From Paracoccus sp. C2R09 (GTDB lineage Bacteria > Pseudomonadota > Alphaproteobacteria > Rhodobacterales > Rhodobacteraceae): a DNA stretch of 64,000 bases. Made by a program: the position numbers and the translations under genes. Of this stretch, positions 8,686 through 16,816 are shown piece by piece; the stretch's first letter is position 1; each line of letters begins with the position of its first letter. The notes below the pieces were generated by a model, which searched no databases, was not told the origin of the DNA, and worked only from the letters and a program-made list of their open reading frames with translations. Location: assembly GCF_018860625.1 (NCBI RefSeq), contig NZ_JAHKQB010000029.1, forward strand, positions 262,073 to 326,072, given 5' to 3'.

Positions 8686-9129
8686 ATGTTCGAACGTATC
8701 CTTGTGGCCTATGACGGATCGAACGGTGCCGAAAGGTCGCTGGTCAAGGCGGCCGATCTGGCCAAGCTGTGCGATGCGCAGCTGATCGTGCTGACCGTCT
8801 ATCGCCATCATTCGATGCTGGAGGCGTCGCTGTCGATGACGCGCGGCGCCCGCGACCAGGGCGGCAGCCTTGACGATGCGATGCGCGGCCATGCCCGTGA
8901 CGCGGCCGATTACGCGAAAAGCGTGGCGAAGGATGCGGGCGTCGCGCGTGTCAGCGCCTTCATCCGGGCGGGTCAGCCCGCGCGGACCATCGTGGCGGTC
9001 GCGCGGGAAAAGGAATGCGACCTGATCGTGCTGGGCTCTCGTGGGTTGGGCGCGACCGAGAACTATCTGCTCGGGTCGGTCAGCCACAAGGTGACGGGGC
9101 TTGCGCCCTGTCCCGTGCTGACCGTCTGA
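8686..9129 (+). CDS. universal stress protein associated with the ectoine transporter
   Basis: A 147-residue UspA-fold protein. The ATP-binding signature G-2X-G-9X-G-S is complete at the C terminus (GSRGLGATENYLLGS), with the usual D in LVAYDGS. A similar ATP-binding Usp, TeaD, is encoded beside the ectoine TRAP transporter TeaABC in Halomonas and modulates uptake; the same role is inferred here. It starts 3 bases after uehC. Confidence 0.9.
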   Translation: MFERILVAYDGSNGAERSLVKAADLAKLCDAQLIVLTVYRHHSMLEASLSMTRGARDQGGSLDDAMRGHARDAADYAKSVAKDAGVARVSAFIRAGQPARTIVAVAREKECDLIVLGSRGLGATENYLLGSVSHKVTGLAPCPVLTV

Positions 9130-9141
9130 GGGGTGCCTGAG

Positions 9142-9846
9142 ATGTGGAACGACGACATCCGCCGCTTCGGGATGATCGCGCTGGCGACCGACATGACGAT
9201 GGAGGGCGACGCCCGGCTGGTCATGCCCGAGGGCACCCGGCTGCATGTCACCCGGATCGAATTCGACAACCCCACCACCGAGGAGAACCTGCGCAATACC
9301 GGCCCGCGCCTGCGCGCGGCGGTGGACCTGATCGTGCCGGGGGTTCACCTGGACGGGATCGGCTTCGGCTGCACCTCGGCCGCCGCCGTGCTGGGGGATC
9401 AGATGGACGCGCTGGCCGGGGGGCGGGCGCATGTGACCACGCCCGCGGGCGCGGCACTGCGGGGCTTCGCGGTGCTGGACGTGACCCGCGTGGCGCTGAT
9501 GACGCCCTATCTGGAGGCCACGACCAATCTGGTCGGCGACTATTTCGAGGCGCATGGCATCGACGTGGTGCGCCGCGTCTCGATGAATTTCCCCGACGAC
9601 CGCGACATGGCGGTGCTGCCGCCCGACCGGATCATCGACATGGCGCTGGACAGCGACCATCCCGACGCGCAGGCACTGTTCATCAGCTGCACGGCGCTGC
9701 CGGTCATGACCCTGATCCCCGAGATCGAGGAACGGCTGGGCAAGCCGGTCATCAGTTCGAACCAGGCGCTGTTCTGGTCGATGCTGGATCAGGCGCGGAT
9801 CCCGGCCACGGGTCCGGGGACGCTGTTCGGACTGCGGACGTGGTAG
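9142..9846 (+). CDS. eutA: EutA, hydroxyectoine utilisation protein of the Asp/Glu racemase fold
   Basis: A 234-residue protein of the aspartate/glutamate racemase and arylmalonate decarboxylase superfamily. Two cysteines sit in the positions used as acid/base pair in the fold (GFGCTSAAA and FISCTALP). EutA acts with EutB and EutC in converting 5-hydroxyectoine to ectoine; it may change the stereochemistry at the hydroxylated carbon. The ATG at 9142 is chosen because GAGGGG lies 8 bases upstream; a GTG at 9133 would overlap that ribosome site. Its end overlaps eutB by 7 bases. Confidence 0.87.
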   Translation: MWNDDIRRFGMIALATDMTMEGDARLVMPEGTRLHVTRIEFDNPTTEENLRNTGPRLRAAVDLIVPGVHLDGIGFGCTSAAAVLGDQMDALAGGRAHVTTPAGAALRGFAVLDVTRVALMTPYLEATTNLVGDYFEAHGIDVVRRVSMNFPDDRDMAVLPPDRIIDMALDSDHPDAQALFISCTALPVMTLIPEIEERLGKPVISSNQALFWSMLDQARIPATGPGTLFGLRTW

Positions 9847-10790
9847 GGCTGGAGGATATCCTTGCCGCCCGCGACCGCATCGCGGGGCAGGTGCTGGAAA
9901 CGCCGGTGGCGCAGTCGATCGCGCTTGGCGAACGCGCGGGCGTGCCGGTCTGGCTGAAGCTGGAACATCGCCAGACGACCGGCGCGTTCAAGCTGCGCGG
10001 GGCCACGAATGCCGTCATGCGGCTGGGCCGGGTGGCGGGCGTCACCACGGCCTCGACCGGGAATCACGGACGGGCGCTGGCCCATGCCGCGCGCCAGGCC
10101 GGAACGCCCGCGGTGATCTGCATGTCGTCGCTTGTGCCGCAGAACAAGCTGGACGCGATCCGCGACCTGGGGGCCGAGGCCCGCATCGTCGGCGACAGCC
10201 AAGACGACGCGTTCCACGAGGCCCGCCGCCTGAAGCGCGACGAGGGCTTTGCACTGATCCCGCCCTTCGACCATCCCGACGTGATCGCGGGCCAGGGCAC
10301 CCTGGGGCTGGAACTGCTGGAGCAGGTGCCGGATGCCGCCACGGTCGCCATTCCGCTGTCGGGGGGCGGGTTGCTGGCGGGTGTCGCCGCGGCCCTGAAG
10401 GCGCGGCGTCCCGATATCCGTATCGTGGGGATCAGCATGGAACGCGGCGCCGCGATGGCCGCAAGCCTTGCCGCCGGCCACCCGGTCGAGGTTCGGGAAC
10501 TGCCGACCCTGGCCGACAGCCTGGGCGGGGGGATCGGCCTGCAGAACCGCCTGACCTTCGCCATGGTGCGCAAGCTGATGGACGACCTGATCCTGCTGCC
10601 CGAAGACGACATCGCCGCCGGCATCCGCCACCTTGCCGCCGAAGGTCACGTGGTCGAGGGCGCGGCCGCCGTGGGCGCGGGCGCGATCCTGTCGGGGCGG
10701 CTGGTCTCGGCGGGGCCCGTGGTGCTGGTCGTGTCGGGCGCGAACATAGACCCGGCCGCCCATGCGGCGATCCTGCGGGGTGCGCCATGA
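9840..10790 (+). CDS. eutB: EutB, threonine dehydratase-like PLP enzyme for hydroxyectoine
   Basis: A 316-residue fold-type II PLP enzyme. K51 in TTGAFKLRGA is the Schiff-base lysine, and SGGGLLAG forms the phosphate-binding loop. The family is serine/threonine dehydratase; in this cluster it is assigned to removal of the hydroxyl group of hydroxyectoine as a dehydratase step. The start is GTG at 9840, overlapping the eutA stop. No ATG occurs until well inside the conserved domain. It overlaps eutC by ATGA, indicating translational coupling. Confidence 0.88.
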   Translation: MVGLEDILAARDRIAGQVLETPVAQSIALGERAGVPVWLKLEHRQTTGAFKLRGATNAVMRLGRVAGVTTASTGNHGRALAHAARQAGTPAVICMSSLVPQNKLDAIRDLGAEARIVGDSQDDAFHEARRLKRDEGFALIPPFDHPDVIAGQGTLGLELLEQVPDAATVAIPLSGGGLLAGVAAALKARRPDIRIVGISMERGAAMAASLAAGHPVEVRELPTLADSLGGGIGLQNRLTFAMVRKLMDDLILLPEDDIAAGIRHLAAEGHVVEGAAAVGAGAILSGRLVSAGPVVLVVSGANIDPAAHAAILRGAP

Positions 10791-11746
10791 CGACCACCCT
10801 GACCGAGGCACAGCTGCGCGAGAGGCTGCACCTGGACCATGCCGCGATCGACGTGGTCGAGGATGCGTTTCGCAGGCTGGCCCTTGGCGGGGTCGTGATG
10901 CCGCCGGTCATGTCCATGCACCTGCCCGAAGTGAACGGAGAGGTGGACGTCAAGACCGCCTATGTCCCGGGATTTCAGGGCTTTGCGGTCAAGATCTCAC
11001 CCGGTTTCTTCGACAACCCGGCGCGGGGGCTGCCCTCGACCTCGGGGTTGATGGTGGTGCTGGATGCACAGACCGGGCGGGTGCGGGCGGTGCTGCTGGA
11101 CAACGGATACCTGACCGATCTGCGGACGGCCGCGGCAGGGGGCGTCGCCGCCCGGCACCTGTCGCGGGGCGATGCCAGCACGGCCGCGATCATGGGGGCG
11201 GGGCTGCAGGCACGGATGCAGCTTCAGGCGCTGCGGCTGGTCAGGCCGATCACACGCGCCACCATCTGGGCGCGCGACATCGACCGCGCCGCGGCACTGG
11301 CGCGCGAACTGGACGACCCGGACCTGCGCGTCGGTGCGACCGCCGACCCGGCCGAGGCCGTGGGCATGGCCGATATCGTCGTCACCACCACCCCCGCGAC
11401 CCAGCCGATCCTGCGGGCCGAATGGCTGCGGCCCGGTCAGCACGTCACCGCGATGGGCAGCGACCAGCCCGGCAAGAACGAGCTGGCCCCCGAATGCATC
11501 ACCCGCGCCGATCTCTATGTGGCGGATCGCGCGGACCAGACGCGGCTGATGGGCGAATTGCGCGCCGCCATCGCCGCAGGCGCCCATGACGGCGCGGACA
11601 TCCCCGAACTGGGGCAGATCATTGCCGGGCAGCGCCCCGGCAGAACAGATCCCGATCAGATCACCATCTGCGATCTGACGGGTACCGGCGTGCAGGACAC
11701 CGCCATTGCCACACACGCGCTTGCCGCGTTTTCGAAAGACACGTGA
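10787..11746 (+). CDS. eutC: EutC, ornithine cyclodeaminase-like reductase for hydroxyectoine
   Basis: A 319-residue member of the ornithine cyclodeaminase/mu-crystallin family, with the NAD(P)-binding Rossmann motif MGAGLQARMQLQAL (about 142-155), the N-terminal substrate region VKTAYVPGF and GSDQPGKNEL. In the hydroxyectoine pathway EutC is proposed to reduce the intermediate made by EutB to ectoine. The stop codon is followed without gap by the doeA start. Confidence 0.88.
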   Translation: MTTTLTEAQLRERLHLDHAAIDVVEDAFRRLALGGVVMPPVMSMHLPEVNGEVDVKTAYVPGFQGFAVKISPGFFDNPARGLPSTSGLMVVLDAQTGRVRAVLLDNGYLTDLRTAAAGGVAARHLSRGDASTAAIMGAGLQARMQLQALRLVRPITRATIWARDIDRAAALARELDDPDLRVGATADPAEAVGMADIVVTTTPATQPILRAEWLRPGQHVTAMGSDQPGKNELAPECITRADLYVADRADQTRLMGELRAAIAAGAHDGADIPELGQIIAGQRPGRTDPDQITICDLTGTGVQDTAIATHALAAFSKDT

Positions 11747-12943
11747 ATGCCCGAACTGCAAAGGACCCCCGAGCGTTTCTCGACCGAGGAATACGAGGAA
11801 CGGTTGAAGAAGACCCGCGCCAGCATGGAGAAGCTGGGGCTTGATCTGCTGATCGTCAGCGACCCGTCGAACATGGCCTGGCTGACCGGCTATGACGGCT
11901 GGTCGTTCTATGTCCATCAATGCGTCATCGTGGGGCCGGATGGGCCGCCCATCTGGTACGGACGCGGCATCGACGCGCCCGGCGCGCTGCGCACCGTCTG
12001 GATGCCCGAGGACTGCATCCTGGGTTATCCCGACTACTATGTCATGTCGGTCGAACGGCATCCGATGGACTACCTGTGGGCGCAGCTGGCCGATCGGGGC
12101 TGGCATACCGGCTTCATCGGCGTCGAGATGGACAATTACTGGTATTCCGCCAAGGCGCATGAACGGCTGGTCTACGGGTTGCCGGACGCGCAGATCCTGG
12201 ACGCGACGGGGCTGGTCAACTGGCAGCGGGCGGTCAAGACGCCCAAGGAACTGGCCTATATGCGCAAGGCCGCCCGCATCGTCGAACGCATGCATCGCCG
12301 CATCGCCGACAAGATCGAGGTGGGGATGCGCAAATGCGACCTCGTGGCCGAAATCTACGATGCCGGGCTGCGTTACGACGAATGGTCCCAGCATGGCGGC
12401 GATTACCCGGCAATCGTGCCGATGCTGCCGTCGGGTCCGGATGCCGCGGCCGCGCATCTGACCTGGGACGACCTGCCGCTGAAGAAGGACGAGGGCACCT
12501 TCTTCGAGATCGCGGGCTGTTATCAGCGCTATCACGTGCCGCTGTCGCGCACGATCTTCCTGGGCACGCCGCCGCAGGAAATGCTGGATGCGGAAAAGGC
12601 CGTGCTGGAAGGCATGGAAGCGGGGCTGGAAAACGCGCGTGCGGGCAACACCTGCGAGGATATCGCCAACGCCTTCTTCACGGTTCTCGACCGCTACGGC
12701 ATCGTCAAGGACAACCGCACCGGCTATCCGATCGGGCTGTCCTATCCGCCCGACTGGGGCGAACGCACCATGTCCCTGCGCCGCGGCGACCAGACCGAAC
12801 TGAAGCCGGGGATGACCTTCCACTTCATGACCGGTCTGTGGATGGAGGGCTGGGGCTATGAGACGACGGAATCCATCGTCATCACCGAACGGGAACCCGA
12901 GCTGTTCTGCAACATCCCGCGCCGAATGCTGGTGAAGGCATGA
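11747..12943 (+). CDS. doeA: ectoine hydrolase
   Basis: A 398-residue protein of the M24 peptidase (pita-bread) fold: an N-terminal creatinase-type domain (about 10-165) followed by the catalytic domain (about 170-390). DoeA opens the ectoine ring to give N-alpha-acetyl-L-2,4-diaminobutyrate, the pathway intermediate and inducer for EnuR. Length and sequence (SDPSNMAWLTGYDGWSFYVHQ) match the DoeA/EutD family closely. It starts at the base after the eutC stop and overlaps doeB by ATGA. Confidence 0.93.
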   Translation: MPELQRTPERFSTEEYEERLKKTRASMEKLGLDLLIVSDPSNMAWLTGYDGWSFYVHQCVIVGPDGPPIWYGRGIDAPGALRTVWMPEDCILGYPDYYVMSVERHPMDYLWAQLADRGWHTGFIGVEMDNYWYSAKAHERLVYGLPDAQILDATGLVNWQRAVKTPKELAYMRKAARIVERMHRRIADKIEVGMRKCDLVAEIYDAGLRYDEWSQHGGDYPAIVPMLPSGPDAAAAHLTWDDLPLKKDEGTFFEIAGCYQRYHVPLSRTIFLGTPPQEMLDAEKAVLEGMEAGLENARAGNTCEDIANAFFTVLDRYGIVKDNRTGYPIGLSYPPDWGERTMSLRRGDQTELKPGMTFHFMTGLWMEGWGYETTESIVITEREPELFCNIPRRMLVKA

Positions 12944-13929
12944 ACCCGATCAGTCCGACCATCCCGCTGGACGGGCCCGGCAAGCATCACGGCTTCCTGC
13001 GTCTGCCCCATTCGCGCAACGACAGCGCATGGGGCAGCGTGATGATCCCGATCACCGTCATCGCCAACGGAGAGGGGCCGACGGCCCTTCTGACCGGCGG
13101 CAATCACGGCGATGAATACGAGGGCCCCATCGCGCTGCAGCAGCTGGCATGGGAGCTGGAGCCGCAGGACATCACCGGGCGCGTCATCATCGCGCCCTAT
13201 CTGAACACGCCCGCCTTCGCGGCGGGCACGCGGGTCAGCCCGATCGACCAGGTCAACATGAACCGCTGCTTTCCGGGCAAGCCCGACGGCACGGTGACCC
13301 AGAAGATCGCGCATTACTTCGACAGCGTGCTGGTGCCGATGGCGGATGTCGTCCTCGATTACCATTCGGGGGGCAAGACGCTGGACTTCCTGCCCTATGC
13401 GGCGGCGCATTACCTGGACGATGCGGGCCAGCAGGCGGCCTGCGTCGCGGCGATGCGGGCCTTCGGCGCGCCCTATTCGATGATGATGCGCGAAATCGAC
13501 GCGGTCGGCATGTTCGACACCGCGGTCGAGGAAAAGGGCAAGGTCTTCGTCACGACCGAGCTGGGCGGCGGCGGCACGGCGACCGCCGCATCCGCGCGCA
13601 TCGCCATTCGCGGGGCGCGGAACGTGCTGGCCCATGCGGGCATCCTTCGGGCCGCGATCGAGACCTGCGACAGCGCGATGCTGGACATGCCGGGGGACGA
13701 TTGCTTCCACTTTGCCGAACGCGAGGGGCTGCTGCATCCGCTGGTCGATCTGGGCGACGAGGTGTCGGCGAACCAGCCCATCGCCCGCATCTGGGCCAAG
13801 GACCGCACCGGTGCCGCCCCGGTCGAGCTGCGCGCCCATATGGCGGGCGTGATCGCGGCGCGGCATTTCCCGGGCCTTGTGCAGCTGGGCGATTGCGTGG
13901 CCGTGATCGCCGTGCGGCAGGGCGCATGA
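12940..13929 (+). CDS. doeB: N-acetyl-L-2,4-diaminobutyrate deacetylase
   Basis: A 329-residue zinc carboxypeptidase-fold deacylase of the succinylglutamate desuccinylase/aspartoacylase family. Zinc ligands H56 and E59 lie in GGNHGDEYEG and H142 in LDYHSGG. DoeB removes acetate from N-acetyl-diaminobutyrate to give L-2,4-diaminobutyrate for DoeD. It overlaps doeA by four bases and is last in the rightward operon, before a strong hairpin. Confidence 0.93.
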   Translation: MNPISPTIPLDGPGKHHGFLRLPHSRNDSAWGSVMIPITVIANGEGPTALLTGGNHGDEYEGPIALQQLAWELEPQDITGRVIIAPYLNTPAFAAGTRVSPIDQVNMNRCFPGKPDGTVTQKIAHYFDSVLVPMADVVLDYHSGGKTLDFLPYAAAHYLDDAGQQAACVAAMRAFGAPYSMMMREIDAVGMFDTAVEEKGKVFVTTELGGGGTATAASARIAIRGARNVLAHAGILRAAIETCDSAMLDMPGDDCFHFAEREGLLHPLVDLGDEVSANQPIARIWAKDRTGAAPVELRAHMAGVIAARHFPGLVQLGDCVAVIAVRQGA

Positions 13930-13937
13930 CCTGAACC

Positions 13938-13974
13938 CGGGATGCCCCGCGCCGATCGGGCACGGGGCATCCCG
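13938..13974 (+). terminator. hairpin ending the ectoine operon
   Basis: CGGGATGCCCCG (13938-13949) pairs exactly with CGGGGCATCCCG (13963-13974), giving a 12-bp stem 8 bases after the doeB stop. No T tract follows, so termination may be rho-assisted. Confidence 0.7.
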
Positions 13975-14032
13975 ATGGCGCGGCGCCGCGTTTCGCGATA
14001 TGTCCCGATGCGTGGAACACAAGCGAGGCACC

Positions 14033-14830
14033 ATGATCCCGCATCCCTTTGCCGCTTACGCGTCGGTCCGCCATCCGGACCGCAGCCCGGGCCTGCGCGA
14101 CCTGCCCGAGGAAACGCCCATCGCCATGGTCTATCACGGATCGACCCATGCGGTGATGATGGCCAGCCCCCAGGATATCGAGGATTTCGCCACGGGCTTT
14201 ACCCTGACCGAGGGCGTCGTGGACGAAGCCGCCCAGATCGAGGAGATCCGCGTGGTGGCCCATGACGCGGGCATCGAGGCGCAGATGTGGCTGTCGGGCG
14301 ACCGGGGCGACAGGCTGGCCGCGCGTCGTCGCAGCATGGCGGGTCCGGTGGGATGCGGGCTCTGCGGGATCGAGAGCCTGTCGTCCGCGATCCGCGATCT
14401 GCCGCGGGTGACGGGTGTCGGCATCCCGGCATCCGAAGTGGCCGGGGCCACCGACGCGCTGCGGCAGATGCAGCCCCTGCATGACGCGACGCGGGCCGTG
14501 CATGCGGCGGGCTTTTTGCTGCCGGGGCAGGGCATCGTCATGGCGCGAGAGGATGTGGGCCGCCACAACGCGCTGGACAAACTGATCGGTGCGATGGCGC
14601 GGCAGGGGATGGATGCGCGCCAAGGGGCGATCGTGCTGACCAGCCGCGTGTCGGTCGAGATGGTGCAGAAGACCGCGATGGCCGGGGCGGGCGTGCTGAT
14701 CGCGGTATCGGCGCCGACGGCCCATGCGCTGCGCCTGGCCGACGGGGCGGGGCTGACCGTCGCGGCGCTGGCGCGGGGCGGGGGGTTCGATCTGTTCAGC
14801 CATCCCCACAGGATCACGGGGACGGAATGA
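14033..14830 (+). CDS. fdhD: formate dehydrogenase accessory sulfurtransferase FdhD
   Basis: A 265-residue FdhD protein with the essential C-x-x-C pair (C108 and C111 in VGCGLCGIES) that carries sulfur from cysteine desulfurase to the bis-MGD cofactor of formate dehydrogenase. The nucleotide/cofactor region REDVGRHNALDKLIG and TSRVSVEMVQK are typical. The ATG at 14033 follows GAGG; an upstream ATG at 14000 would add 11 residues with no family match. No formate dehydrogenase genes are within the window. Confidence 0.93.
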   Translation: MIPHPFAAYASVRHPDRSPGLRDLPEETPIAMVYHGSTHAVMMASPQDIEDFATGFTLTEGVVDEAAQIEEIRVVAHDAGIEAQMWLSGDRGDRLAARRRSMAGPVGCGLCGIESLSSAIRDLPRVTGVGIPASEVAGATDALRQMQPLHDATRAVHAAGFLLPGQGIVMAREDVGRHNALDKLIGAMARQGMDARQGAIVLTSRVSVEMVQKTAMAGAGVLIAVSAPTAHALRLADGAGLTVAALARGGGFDLFSHPHRITGTE

Positions 14831-14893
14831 AACCCGGCCGCCGGTCGTGGTGTTGCCCTTGCGCGAAACATGCGCAGACAGGGACAGGGCATC

Positions 14894-15841
14894 ATGAATG
14901 ACGGCAGCGGGCAGTTCGATCTGGGTCAGGCCCGGGTCTGCGCGGTGATGAATGCCGGATCGGGTCGCCGCAAGCATCACGAGATCTCTCGGACGCTGAA
15001 CGAACGGATCGCCCCCGCCTGCGGGCGGTTCGAGATCCGCGTCGCGAAACGCGGCCGCGATCTGCCCGATCTGGCGCGCAGGGTCGCGGACGAGGGCTTC
15101 GACCTGGTCATCGCGGTCGGGGGCGACGGGACCCAATCGGCGGTGGCGGGCGCGCTGGCAGGCAGCGATACCGCCATGGGCGTGCTGCCCGGCGGGACGT
15201 TCAACTATTTCGCCCGCGATCTGGGCGTGGGCGAGACGATCGAGGACGGGATCGACACGATCCTGAATGCCCGCAAGGGCAGCACCGATCTGGGCGAGGT
15301 CAACGGCCTCGTGTTTCTCAACAATATCAGCCTCGGCGCCTATCCGCAGATCCTCAAGACCCGAGAGGGGATCTATCGTCGCTGGGGGCGGTCGCGGATC
15401 GCGGCCTATTGGTCGGTGGCGGTGGCATTGCGGCGGTTGCGCCGTCCCATGCAGCTGACCGCCCATGTGGACGGGCAGGAACGCAGTCATACCAGCGCAT
15501 TGGTCTTTGTCGCGCGCAGCGCCTATCAGCTGGAGACCTTCGGGCTGGAGGGGGCCGATGCGATCCGTGACGGCAAGATGGTCGTGCTGATCGCCAAGGC
15601 CAGCAGGGCCATGCCGCTGTTCCGGTCGGCGCTGCGGCTGGCCTTCGGGCACAGCGCACGGGACGAGGATTTCGAGATGATCGTGACCGACAGCATCGAA
15701 ATCGAGACACCCGACAGCGCGCAGCTGGTCGCCCATGACGGCGAGAAGACGCGCCTGCGCAGCCCGTTCCGCCTGAAGGTGCGACAGGGCGCCTTGCGGG
15801 TGCTGTTGCCCGTCGACGGTCAGAGCAAGACCACCTCATGA
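14894..15841 (+). CDS. diacylglycerol/lipid kinase family protein
   Basis: A 315-residue protein with the diacylglycerol kinase catalytic fold (about 10-135), including the MNAGSG nucleotide loop and the diagnostic GGDGT motif, followed by a beta-rich C-terminal domain with the LPGGTFNYFARDL and NNISLGAYP segments. Members phosphorylate lipids such as diacylglycerol, ceramide or undecaprenol; the exact substrate is not evident. The ATG at 14894 is preceded by AGGG. It overlaps the next gene by ATGA, so the pair is coupled. Confidence 0.85.
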   Translation: MNDGSGQFDLGQARVCAVMNAGSGRRKHHEISRTLNERIAPACGRFEIRVAKRGRDLPDLARRVADEGFDLVIAVGGDGTQSAVAGALAGSDTAMGVLPGGTFNYFARDLGVGETIEDGIDTILNARKGSTDLGEVNGLVFLNNISLGAYPQILKTREGIYRRWGRSRIAAYWSVAVALRRLRRPMQLTAHVDGQERSHTSALVFVARSAYQLETFGLEGADAIRDGKMVVLIAKASRAMPLFRSALRLAFGHSARDEDFEMIVTDSIEIETPDSAQLVAHDGEKTRLRSPFRLKVRQGALRVLLPVDGQSKTTS

Positions 15842-16629
15842 CGCGGCTGGTGCATCTGTCGGACCTTCATTTCGGCTTTCACCGCGAGGCGCTGATCGCC
15901 CCGCTGCTGGACCGGATCGCCGAGGCGCGGCCCGAACTGGTGGTGATCACCGGCGATCTGACCCATCGCGCGCTGGAACCGCAGATGGAGGAGGCCGCGC
16001 GGTTTCTGGACCGGATCGAGGCGCCGACGCTGATCGTTCCGGGCAATCACGACATTCCGCTGCTGAACCCGCTTGCGCGGATGCTATGGCCGTTTCGCGG
16101 TTACCTGCGCCATTTCGGCGGGCCGCTGGGCCCGGTCGCGCAGGCGGGCGATGTCCGCGTGCTGGGCGTCAACAGCGCCGATCCCTTCGCATGGCAGCGC
16201 GGCCTGTTCCGGCGCGGAGAGATCGGGCGGCTGATCGGCGGGATCGACCCGCAGGCGATGAACGTGGTCGCCCTGCATCATCCGCTGGAGCAGCTGCCCA
16301 CCGTCCAGAAACGCACGGCGCGGCGCGCGGACGAGGCCGCAAGCCGGCTTCAGGACGCGGGCGTCGGCATCGCGCTGTCGGGGCATCTGCATATCTTTGC
16401 CCTGGACGAACTGCTGGCCACGAACCGCTTTCCGGGGCTGCTGCAATTGCAGGCGGGGACGGCGCTGTGCGCGCGCATCAGCGATCTGCAGAACGAATTC
16501 GCGGTGCTGGACATCGCACCGGGTGCGGTCAGGCTGGAACGCCATGTCGCGCCGATGAACCGCGAAGGGTTCGCCCCCCCCGAGATCCGCGACTATGCCT
16601 TGCAGGATGGGCGCTGGGCCCGCGTTTAG
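15838..16629 (+). CDS. metallophosphoesterase (calcineurin-like)
   Basis: A 263-residue protein with all five calcineurin-like metal motifs: DLHF, GDLTHRA, GNHD, the ALHH histidine and GHLH. It resembles 3',5'-cyclic nucleotide phosphodiesterase and related DNA/phospholipid phosphatases. It is translationally coupled to the lipid kinase; a joint role in phospholipid turnover is only inferred from that coupling. Confidence 0.87.
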   Translation: MTRLVHLSDLHFGFHREALIAPLLDRIAEARPELVVITGDLTHRALEPQMEEAARFLDRIEAPTLIVPGNHDIPLLNPLARMLWPFRGYLRHFGGPLGPVAQAGDVRVLGVNSADPFAWQRGLFRRGEIGRLIGGIDPQAMNVVALHHPLEQLPTVQKRTARRADEAASRLQDAGVGIALSGHLHIFALDELLATNRFPGLLQLQAGTALCARISDLQNEFAVLDIAPGAVRLERHVAPMNREGFAPPEIRDYALQDGRWARV

Positions 16630-16632
16630 GCG

Positions 16633-16660
16633 TTGAGTTTTCCCCCGATCGGCGTTATGT
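16633..16660 (+). promoter_or_regulatory. candidate rpsA promoter
   Basis: TTGAGT at 16633-16638 and TTATGT at 16655-16660 have a 16-base spacer in the 187-base gap upstream of rpsA. Pattern only; the long leader to 16817 could host S1 autoregulation, but no defined structure was seen. Confidence 0.35.
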
Positions 16661-16816
16661 GGGCCGCAGTCACACGGGCGACATGGTCAGAACAGACCGC
16701 TTGCACATGGGTCGGGCGATTTCGCCGGACCTTTTGTCGTTGCCACGGGGGGCGCTACAGACCGGCGGAGCCAACCGTCAGGCCAGTCAAACGGACGTAA
16801 AGGAAACTGTAAACGC

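Noticed and set aside
7639..9660. A 673-codon minus-strand reading frame opposite uehC, usp and eutA
   Set aside because: Composition is repetitive His/Arg/Asp/Gln with no motif, and it mirrors three well-supported genes.
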